Source: Bacillota bacterium (GTDB taxonomy: Bacteria; Bacillota_I; Bacilli_A; Acholeplasmatales; Acholeplasmataceae). Taken from it: a stretch of DNA of 7,866 nt. This document shows positions 1 to 4,974 of the stretch, piece after piece. The notes beneath the pieces were generated by a model. It made no database searches, was not told the DNA's origin, and saw nothing but the letters and a program-made list of their open reading frames with translations. The translations under genes and the position numbers were made by a program. The DNA lies in assembly GCA_023458995.1 (NCBI GenBank), contig JAEWVV010000071.1, positions 1-7,866 of the forward strand. Reading direction: 5' to 3'. Each line of letters begins with the position of its first letter. The first letter of the stretch is position 1.

Positions 1-55
1 CACTATGGACATAGCCAATAACAACTCCTTCGTTATCTCTAAATTCATTATACAT
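1..55 (-). CDS. Start region of an unidentified gene leaving the window (partial)
   Basis: The last bases of the window's left edge, read on the minus strand, look like the beginning of a gene, but the start and frame are not settled. One frame opens with ATG at 55-53 and reads MYNEFRDNEGVVIGYVHS to the edge, but it has no Shine-Dalgarno sequence. A second open frame has an ATG at 48-46 and later possible starts at TTG 18-16 and ATG 12-10. These later starts are preceded by AAGGAG (25-30) at 6 and 12 nt. The second frame also agrees with the candidate promoter at 47-75, whose transcript would begin near position 40. In Bacillus the gene after spoVG is glmU, but neither reading resembles the GlmU N-terminus. 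I do not recognise the product. Confidence 0.35.
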   Translation of the reverse strand, partial: MYNEFRDNEGVVIGYVHS

Positions 56-75
56 GAATTAAGGTTTATTTTCCA
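47..75 (-). promoter_or_regulatory. Candidate sigma-A type promoter for the gene at the left edge
   Basis: On the minus strand, TGGAAA (70-75, four of six matches to TTGACA) lies 17 nt upstream of a perfect TATAAT (47-52). It sits just beyond the spoVG terminator, so the next gene probably has its own promoter. The -10 overlaps the ATG at 55-53. If this promoter is used, translation must start further in, which favours the second frame described for the edge gene. Confidence 0.5.
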
Positions 76-86
76 TGACTTCCACT

Positions 87-127
87 AAAAAAAAATCTCT
101 TTGCAGCGGGCTGCAAAAAAGATTTTA
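87..127 (-). terminator. Intrinsic terminator of spoVG
   Basis: About 22 nt after the spoVG stop, the minus strand contains a long hairpin. GCAG and CTGC close a CCCG loop, extended by C-G and TTT/AAA pairs. After a small bulge, AATCT pairs with AGATT. A run of nine T on the minus strand (A87-A95 on the plus strand) follows, part of which joins the stem base. This is a textbook Rho-independent terminator. It is much weaker in the opposite direction, where only four T follow. Confidence 0.85.
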
Positions 128-149
128 TGTGCATCATGCATTTGAGATC

Positions 150-431
150 TTACTCTTCTTCTTCAGTTACTGGATTTAATAACGCTTCGTTATACGCAAC
201 GACAATTGCATCTTCAATCATCTTACGCATTTCACCGTGAATAGGATGCGCAATATCTCTAAATGTACCATTGGGTGTTTTCTTGCTTGGCATTGCAACA
301 AAGATGCCGTTTTCACCTTCAATGATACGGATATCATGCACAACGAAACTTTCGTCGAAAGTAATTGTTGCTACACCTCTAAGTCTGCTTTCACTGCTAA
401 CAAGCTTCACTCTCACATCAGTAATTTTCAT
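150..431 (-). CDS. spoVG: SpoVG family nucleic-acid-binding regulator
   Basis: SpoVG is a small conserved DNA/RNA-binding regulator. It was named for a Bacillus sporulation phenotype but is widespread in non-sporulating Firmicutes. The 93-residue product matches the family over its length: N-terminal MKITDVRVKLV, the central segment IIEGENGIFVAMPSKK (37-51) and FRDIAHPI (57-64). The tail is acidic (TEEEE), and the whole is close to the roughly 95 residues usual for the family. I chose the ATG at 431-429, because GGAGG lies 5 nt upstream and family members begin M-x-[IV]-TDV. The ATG seven codons upstream would add non-conserved residues and place the ribosome site inside the gene. It has its own promoter (466-494) and terminator (87-127), so it looks monocistronic. 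Its target here is unknown. If the host is wall-less and non-sporulating, the role is general regulation rather than sporulation. Confidence 0.93.
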   Translation of the reverse strand: MKITDVRVKLVSSESRLRGVATITFDESFVVHDIRIIEGENGIFVAMPSKKTPNGTFRDIAHPIHGEMRKMIEDAIVVAYNEALLNPVTEEEE

Positions 432-465
432 TTTGCCCTCCAAGACGTCCATGATTTATACCCAA

Positions 466-494
466 ATTATAGCATATTTCTATGATACTTTAAA
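466..494 (-). promoter_or_regulatory. Promoter of spoVG (extended -10)
   Basis: On the minus strand TTTAAA (489-494) is separated by 17 nt from TATAAT (466-471). The -10 is preceded by TGC, giving an extended TGnTATAAT element. The predicted start near 459 leaves a leader of about 30 nt that contains the GGAGG used by spoVG. It fills the gap between the ispE stop and spoVG, so spoVG can be expressed independently of the upstream operon. Confidence 0.8.
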
Positions 495-500
495 CATATT

Positions 501-1322
501 TTAGCGTTTTACCTGGGTTTTGAGAACTTTATAGGGTAGTTTCTCACATTTTTTAGCGATTTTATCTTCATTTTCTTTAAATACAGGAATATAAACGGTG
601 GAACCGCTTCCGCTCATCCGAGAATTTTTATTTATTTTTAGAATTTTTCTCTCTAGGTGTGAAATTTCAGGATAAAGCTTATGTGTTGTCTCTGTTAATA
701 CATTATAAGTTTTCTTAAAAAATGCTTGATATTTTTCATTAACATATAGGGTAAATAACTGGTTAAACTTTTTTGGATTAAATACGATTTGATGATTTGA
801 GAATACTTCCTTCGTTGAAACAGATATCTCTGGATAAACTAGAAATACTGATTTGATCGGAGGTGTTGGTATGAAGAGCATGCTATCTCCACGTCCATAG
901 ACATAAGCTGTTTTATTGTGTAAACAAAACAGAGTATCTGATCCCAACTTTAGGCAGATCTCTTCTAATATCTTGATGGATAAATCGAGATTCCATAATT
1001 GGTTTAAACCTCTTACGGTTGCTGCTATATCGGCAGATCCGCCACCTAGTCCAGCACCGATTGGAATTCTTTTATCAAGTTTTATTTTAACGCCGTCAGT
1101 GACATTAAACATTTCTTTCATTAGATGTACTGTTTTTAATATAGCGTTATTTTCGATTGAAACATTGGATTCTAAAATGATTTCTTTACTTTCTTCAAAT
1201 GTTAATATATCAGAAAGTTCAAGAGGTACCATAATCATTTTTAAATCATGAAAGCCATCATTTCTTTTTCTAACAACATCAAGTGCTAGATTTAGTTTAG
1301 CGAATGCATACTCAACGATCAT
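501..1322 (-). CDS. ispE: 4-diphosphocytidyl-2-C-methyl-D-erythritol kinase
   Basis: IspE is a cytosolic GHMP-family kinase. It phosphorylates CDP-methylerythritol at the 2-hydroxyl using ATP, the fourth step of the MEP route to IPP and DMAPP. The 273-residue protein begins with the AFAKLNLALDV segment carrying the conserved Lys9. The glycine-rich ATP loop PIGAGLGGGSADIAA is at 87-101. Asp129 in LGSDT corresponds to the catalytic aspartate, and the C-terminal GHMP motif is MSGSGST. Length is slightly below the usual 280-290. The motif after Asp129 deviates from the common GSDVPF...GGTA form (reads GSDTLF...NKTA), but all key residues seem present. The ATG at 1322 overlaps the end of rsmA by 11 nt, with AAGGAG 7 nt upstream inside rsmA. 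It is the last gene of the HD-rnmV-rsmA-ispE set, and I see no clear terminator before the spoVG promoter. Confidence 0.92.
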   Translation of the reverse strand: MIVEYAFAKLNLALDVVRKRNDGFHDLKMIMVPLELSDILTFEESKEIILESNVSIENNAILKTVHLMKEMFNVTDGVKIKLDKRIPIGAGLGGGSADIAATVRGLNQLWNLDLSIKILEEICLKLGSDTLFCLHNKTAYVYGRGDSMLFIPTPPIKSVFLVYPEISVSTKEVFSNHQIVFNPKKFNQLFTLYVNEKYQAFFKKTYNVLTETTHKLYPEISHLERKILKINKNSRMSGSGSTVYIPVFKENEDKIAKKCEKLPYKVLKTQVKR

Positions 1323-2100
1323 ATGGCCACTCCTTTGCTAGCTTAATAAACTCATCCAAAGTTAATGCTTCAGCGCGTGTCTGAATTGAAATGTTTTGAT
1401 TTCTTAGATAAGATTCAAGATCTTGTTTAGAGATACCAAAAGCTTCATGTAGATTATTTACCATGGTTTTTCTCTTTTGCTTAAAAGTACCTTTGACAAA
1501 TTTGATAAAAAACGCTTCTTTATCTTCATCAATTAGACGAACATCTCTTTTTTCAATACGGATAACTGCACTATCCACATTAGGTACAGGATAAAACATA
1601 TGTCTTTTAACATCAAGCATTTTGAATGCATGTGCTTGGTATTGTAAGATGACTGATAGGGCATTATAGTCTTTCGAATCTTTTGTAGCTAGCAATCTGT
1701 CGCATACTTCTTTTTGAATCATGAGCGATGCAGTTTTAATATTTTTCGATTCAAGAAGTTTGAATAGAATCGGCGTCGTTATGTAGTAGGGTACATTGGC
1801 GACCACATGGATATCATGTTCATATATAGATAAGTCAGCTTCAAGAAAATCACCATAAATGACTTTTAAGTTTTTGTACTTATTTTCAAGATCACTTAAG
1901 ATGGGTCTTAATGTTTCATCAATTTCATACGCAAAAACATCAGTTGCTTGTTCAGCTAAATAAGAGGTTAATGCCCCTTGACCGGGACCAACCTCAATGA
2001 CATGTTTATTTTCGATATGTGATTCACGAACAATCTTCATTAAAAGATTTTTATCTCTTAAGAAGTTCTGTCCGAATTTCTTCTTCGCTTGATGATTCAT
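1312..2100 (-). CDS. rsmA: 16S rRNA (adenine-1518/1519 N6) dimethyltransferase
   Basis: RsmA (KsgA) uses S-adenosylmethionine to dimethylate two adjacent adenines in helix 45 of 16S rRNA late in small-subunit assembly. The 262-residue protein shows the full signature. The N-terminal KKKFGQNFL is at 6-14 and motif I VIEVGPGQGALT at 34-45. An acidic residue near 59 probably contacts the ribose, and GDF is at 83-85. The catalytic motif NVPYY is at 102-106, and PVPNVDSAV occurs near 171-179. The ATG at 2100 is the only reasonable start ahead of FGQNF and is preceded by AGAGG at about 6 nt. The gene therefore overlaps rnmV by 50 nt. It ends in TGA inside ispE. Pairing with rnmV is the common Firmicute arrangement and joins two rRNA maturation enzymes in one transcript. 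Confidence 0.95.
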   Translation of the reverse strand: MNHQAKKKFGQNFLRDKNLLMKIVRESHIENKHVIEVGPGQGALTSYLAEQATDVFAYEIDETLRPILSDLENKYKNLKVIYGDFLEADLSIYEHDIHVVANVPYYITTPILFKLLESKNIKTASLMIQKEVCDRLLATKDSKDYNALSVILQYQAHAFKMLDVKRHMFYPVPNVDSAVIRIEKRDVRLIDEDKEAFFIKFVKGTFKQKRKTMVNNLHEAFGISKQDLESYLRNQNISIQTRAEALTLDEFIKLAKEWPYDR

Positions 2101-2629
2101 TGATAACCTCTAATATTTTATCTTGGTTAATGCCAAACATGTGGAGTCTATGATAGAGCGTTTTTCCATTCGTAAAGCCAATACCTAGTTTTTGACACAC
2201 AATCTCTCTTAATTTTTTTGATGTCTTTGACCCGGTAAGCCCTACGTCATGTAAGAACGTATATGTGATATCACTTTTCATCTCATGTTTAACCATTTGA
2301 ATATTGGATAGTGCATTTAAAATGGTTTCTTTGCTCGCATGTTCAACACCAACTTTTTTTAAATTTTTACTTCGTGCTTGTTCTTGATCAAGAAAAGCAT
2401 GATAGACTGATTTCAATTCTTTTGAAACAAGTCTTCTAATGCGCGCTCCTGCATGATCAGGATCAAAGAATAAAATGATGTCGTGTGTTTCATCGAGTTT
2501 TTTTAATATGTTTATTTTATCTTCATCAATCGCACTACCGTTAATGGTAACAACAAGTGGATGATCTAAAACACTTTCTAAACGAAACTGATCGTTTTTT
2601 CCCTCAACAACAAATACCTGTGGTCTCAT
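2051..2629 (-). CDS. rnmV: Ribonuclease M5 (5S rRNA maturation, Toprim)
   Basis: RNase M5 trims both ends of precursor 5S rRNA; in Bacillus it acts on the precursor bound to ribosomal protein L18. The 192-residue protein has an N-terminal Toprim fold: VFVVEGKND with Glu9, then NGSAI (30-34), then FFDPDHAGARIRR with Asp56 and Asp58 as metal ligands. The C-terminal half is less conserved, as in other RnmV proteins, and total length is close to the Bacillus enzyme (about 186). The start ATG overlaps the TGA of the HD gene (ATGA, 4 nt). No Shine-Dalgarno sequence precedes it, so translation is probably coupled to the HD gene. The last 50 nt also encode the start of rsmA. Primase-like Toprim proteins are the alternative, but the size and rsmA linkage make RnmV the clear choice. 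Confidence 0.93.
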   Translation of the reverse strand: MRPQVFVVEGKNDQFRLESVLDHPLVVTINGSAIDEDKINILKKLDETHDIILFFDPDHAGARIRRLVSKELKSVYHAFLDQEQARSKNLKKVGVEHASKETILNALSNIQMVKHEMKSDITYTFLHDVGLTGSKTSKKLREIVCQKLGIGFTNGKTLYHRLHMFGINQDKILEVINESSSEEEIRTELLKR

Positions 2630-3831
2630 TGTTTGCGATAAAAAAACTTAGGATCATTTTTTGTACCCGATAGCATCAGACTTTCAATGATCTTTGATTG
2701 ATCTTTGAGGGATGATATCCTACCATTTTCAAGTAAAATATAAATCTTATCACCGAAGCCTTCACCATCATCACGATACGTGCTATTATATACTGTTCTA
2801 TAGGTTGTAAAAAATTCTACCTCTTCAGGTAAAAATGATGCTTTAATCTCTTGAATTCGATTTTTATTTTCTTCGGTGTCATTGATATATCCCCAGATTT
2901 TTCGGTTCATAAAATCATGCGCTAAATGTCTTAAAATATTATCTTTTGACTTTAAGAAACTTGCGATAAGTCCGTTAATATAAAAATCATCGATTTCAAT
3001 ATAAGCATCTAAATCATTTGAGTCATTCATAATACGTTTTAAAGGTTCTACATTACTTTCAAATGGATAATCTGTTTCAAGTAAGTACTTCACACGTTTA
3101 TAAATCTTTTCTAGATTCACTTCATAAGCACGTGCAACTGGATGATAATAGACTTGCCAGTACATGTGGTAACGCGCAATCAAATAGTTTTCAATCGCGT
3201 GAATGCCTGATAACTTAAATACAACTTTACCATCTTTGATATAAAGAACACGAATTAATCGGTCCACATCAATATGCCCATAAGCTGCACCTGTATAGTA
3301 TGCATCTCTTTCTAAATAATCTAGGCGGTCTACATCAAGTTGACTAGAAATGAGTTGTTCAATCAAAGGAAACTTCTTTTCTTTTCTTAGTATTTTAGCA
3401 ACATCTTCTGCAAAGTGTCCATCTTCTAAATCAAGAATCGAGCGGAGTTCTTTATTGGTTGTAATGAGTTTAGCACCAATTTCTTCATGATTCACACCAA
3501 ACGTTGTTTCAAAGGCATGGGAATAAGCACCATGACCGATGTCATGGAGTAATGCCGCAGCTAAAAAAAGCATTTTTTCACGGTCTGTTAGCACTTCTTT
3601 AATATCTGGAACCGTCAAAAACCGATTGGCGATTTCATAAACACCCAGACTATGCACAAATCTAGAATGTTCAGCACCATGAAAAACCATCTGAACACCC
3701 GATAATTGTCGGATTCGACGAAGTCTTTGAAATAACTCAGAATCAATGATTTTCTTAAAGAGAAGATCATCAACATGGATAAAACCATAGATTGGATCTT
3801 TAAAAACTTGTTGTTTGGGTAGTTTCTTCAC
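2626..3831 (-). CDS. HD-domain phosphohydrolase (YwfO / dNTPase-like)
   Basis: This 401-residue soluble protein belongs to the HD superfamily branch that includes Bacillus YwfO and Enterococcus EF1143, related to SAMHD1 and dGTP triphosphohydrolases. Visible motifs are RRIRQLSG (38-45), HSRFVHSLGVYEIA (55-68, His60), the HD core LLHDIGH with His96 and Asp97, and DVDRLDYLERDAYYTG (166-181). Together these supply the usual metal ligands. By family it probably hydrolyses dNTPs or another phosphoester; the exact substrate cannot be read from sequence. The start is GTG at 3831-3829, with GAGGAGG 6 nt upstream. An ATG two bases earlier is followed at once by TGA and is not a gene start. It leads the operon into rnmV through an ATGA junction. 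It lies 39 nt after pduL, with an intrinsic terminator between them. Confidence 0.88.
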   Translation of the reverse strand: MKKLPKQQVFKDPIYGFIHVDDLLFKKIIDSELFQRLRRIRQLSGVQMVFHGAEHSRFVHSLGVYEIANRFLTVPDIKEVLTDREKMLFLAAALLHDIGHGAYSHAFETTFGVNHEEIGAKLITTNKELRSILDLEDGHFAEDVAKILRKEKKFPLIEQLISSQLDVDRLDYLERDAYYTGAAYGHIDVDRLIRVLYIKDGKVVFKLSGIHAIENYLIARYHMYWQVYYHPVARAYEVNLEKIYKRVKYLLETDYPFESNVEPLKRIMNDSNDLDAYIEIDDFYINGLIASFLKSKDNILRHLAHDFMNRKIWGYINDTEENKNRIQEIKASFLPEEVEFFTTYRTVYNSTYRDDGEGFGDKIYILLENGRISSLKDQSKIIESLMLSGTKNDPKFFYRKQ

Positions 3832-3837
3832 ATGAAA

Positions 3838-3844
3838 CCTCCTC
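3838..3844 (-). promoter_or_regulatory. Ribosome binding site fixing the GTG start of the HD gene
   Basis: GAGGAGG on the minus strand lies 6 nt before the GTG at 3831. It is among the strongest Shine-Dalgarno matches in the window. It decides for GTG over the out-of-frame ATG at 3833, which meets a stop codon immediately. Confidence 0.8.
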
Positions 3845-3848
3845 GTGT

Positions 3849-3872
3849 AAAAAAGTGCCTAAGGAAGGCACT
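3849..3872 (-). terminator. Intrinsic terminator at the end of pduL
   Basis: On the minus strand AGTGCCT (3872-3866), a five-base loop TCCTT and AGGCACT (3860-3854) form a perfect 7-bp stem followed by TTTTT. The 5' arm uses the last two bases of the pduL TAG stop, so termination follows translation with no spacer. The element lies directly in front of the Shine-Dalgarno sequence of the HD gene. With a short stem and short U run it may be only partly efficient. Confidence 0.75.
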
Positions 3873-4461
3873 ATTCGTTGATGGTATATGATTTAACGAG
3901 TTCTACAGTATCACCTGTTGAAAGCATGAATGCAGCTCCATCATCTGTATCTAAATGGCAATCAAGTCTAAATTCAGGATGAACACGGCATAATACGTTA
4001 TCTAAGATACCAGCTTTAATGCCTCCAACCTTAATTGAAACAACTTGACGATCTGTTACACCAAATTCTTTTGCTTCTTCAGGTGAGAAGTGAATATGAC
4101 GATCGGCAATAATAACACCTTCATTGATTGTTACTTGCCCTTTAGGACCAATAAGTGTTGCTGCACCAGAACCTTTAACATCACCTGATGATCTCACGGG
4201 AGCAACAAATTTAAAACGAATGGCATCACTTTTTGAAATTTCAACTTGTGATGCTTTACGAACAGGACCTAAGATACGAACGCCTGCAAGTAGCTTTCCG
4301 TCAGGACTAACAACATCAACTTTTTCTTCAGCTGCGTACTGACCTGGTTGAGATAATTCTTTTAATACGGTTAATTGGTATCCTTGACCAAATAACGTCT
4401 CTAGATGTTCCTGGGTAAGGTGTAAATGACGACCTGAAATACCCACTGGAATTTTTTTCAT
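3871..4461 (-). CDS. pduL: PduL-type phosphate acyltransferase (phosphotransacylase)
   Basis: PduL-family enzymes interconvert acyl-CoA plus phosphate with acyl-phosphate plus CoA, and are unrelated to the Pta phosphotransacetylases. The 196-residue protein shows two matching half-domains. ISGRHLHLTQEHL (8-20) carries His12 and His14, and IIADRHIHFSPEEA (117-130) carries His122 and His124; these are the expected zinc ligands, with further His161 and His169. APVRSSGD (87-94) includes the conserved Arg90, and LDTDDGAAF lies near the C-terminus. No extra N-terminal helix of the kind used for microcompartment targeting is present, and no microcompartment gene is nearby. A soluble role with acetate kinase, yielding ATP from acetyl-CoA, is therefore the likely function (inference). 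The ATG at 4461 has AAGGAGG 8 nt upstream, with a consensus-like promoter before it and a terminator at the stop. Confidence 0.92.
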   Translation of the reverse strand: MKKIPVGISGRHLHLTQEHLETLFGQGYQLTVLKELSQPGQYAAEEKVDVVSPDGKLLAGVRILGPVRKASQVEISKSDAIRFKFVAPVRSSGDVKGSGAATLIGPKGQVTINEGVIIADRHIHFSPEEAKEFGVTDRQVVSIKVGGIKAGILDNVLCRVHPEFRLDCHLDTDDGAAFMLSTGDTVELVKSYTINE

Positions 4462-4488
4462 AGATAAAGCCTCCTTATATACGTAGTG

Positions 4489-4517
4489 ATTATATCATTT
4501 ATGGTGTTTCTTTTCAA
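4489..4517 (-). promoter_or_regulatory. Promoter of pduL
   Basis: On the minus strand TTGAAA (4512-4517), a 17-nt spacer and TATAAT (4489-4494) match the sigma-A consensus in eleven of twelve positions. The predicted start near 4482 gives a leader of about 20 nt containing AAGGAGG at 4470-4476. Strong expression is expected. Its -35 touches the -35 region of the divergent HIT gene promoter. Confidence 0.85.
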
Positions 4518-4534
4518 TCGGTATGTGATAGAAT
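4507..4534 (+). promoter_or_regulatory. Candidate promoter of the HIT gene (extended -10)
   Basis: TAGAAT at 4529-4534, preceded by TGA (4526-4528), gives an extended -10 on the plus strand. A weak -35 (TTTCTT, 4507-4512) lies 16 nt upstream. The predicted start near 4541 falls within or just before the GAAGGGGG ribosome site (4543-4550), giving a very short leader before the ATG at 4558. It is back-to-back with the pduL promoter. Confidence 0.55.
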
Positions 4535-4557
4535 AAAGCCAAGAAGGGGGTGTTTTT

Positions 4558-4974
4558 ATGCCTAGTATTTTTTCAAGAATTATTCTCAAGGAAATCCCTG
4601 CACATTACGTTTACGAAGATGATTATGTCGTCGCATTTTTAGACATTTCACAAGCAACCAAAGGACATACATTAGTCGTCCCCAAAGTCGAATATAAAGA
4701 TATCTTTGAGGTACCTGAGAAGACTGCAAGTCATTTGTTTGAAGTTGTTGTGAAGTTATCAAAAGCAATCCAAAAAGCATTTGGAGCACGAGGGGTAAAC
4801 ATCTTATCGAACAACGGTGAAATGGCAGGACAAACAGTTTTCCACTTTCATATGCACATCATTCCGCGCTATGAAAAAGCTGATGATAACTTGTTTAAAC
4901 TTAAGAATAATCAGGGTAATCTTTCTGTCGATGAATATAAAGAAAGAGCCCGTATGATTAAAGAGGCTCTATAG
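4558..4974 (+). CDS. HIT-family nucleotide-binding hydrolase
   Basis: Histidine-triad proteins cleave phosphoramidate or phosphoester bonds of nucleotides, such as adenosine 5'-phosphoramidates, as small cytosolic dimers. The 138-residue protein has the family layout: IFSRIILKEIPAHYVYEDDYVV at the N-terminus, GHTLVVPK at 36-43, and the triad in FHFHMHIIPRY (His96, His98, His100). His98 is at the usual nucleophile position. Length matches Bacillus Hit (about 145). The ATG is preceded by AAGGGGG with 7 nt spacing. It is the only plus-strand gene here. It diverges from pduL and runs tail-to-tail into the histidine kinase gene, with the last 17 nt shared. The physiological substrate cannot be inferred. 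An AP4A-hydrolase or GalT-type role is less likely given the small HINT-like size. Confidence 0.93.
   Translation: MPSIFSRIILKEIPAHYVYEDDYVVAFLDISQATKGHTLVVPKVEYKDIFEVPEKTASHLFEVVVKLSKAIQKAFGARGVNILSNNGEMAGQTVFHFHMHIIPRYEKADDNLFKLKNNQGNLSVDEYKERARMIKEAL

Noticed and set aside
432..452. Longer spoVG start adding seven N-terminal residues (MDVLEGK)
   Set aside because: It would bury the GGAGG ribosome site inside the gene, and family members begin at the MKITDV-type Met.
916..1251. Open frame on the plus strand opposite ispE
   Set aside because: It is antisense to a well-conserved gene, has no recognisable motif and no ribosome site I could see. The same holds for plus-strand frames near 237-504, 4124-4342, 5498-5692 and 6012-6245, and minus-strand shadows near 4586-4789, 5371-5685 and 7140-7334.
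3849..3872. Riboswitch or T-box leader before the HD gene
   Set aside because: The 39-nt gap holds only the simple terminator hairpin and a ribosome site, with no room for an aptamer.
4487..4497. Short palindrome TGAT-TAT-ATCA over the pduL -10 as an operator
   Set aside because: Four-base arms in AT-rich promoter DNA are expected by chance, and nothing extends the symmetry.
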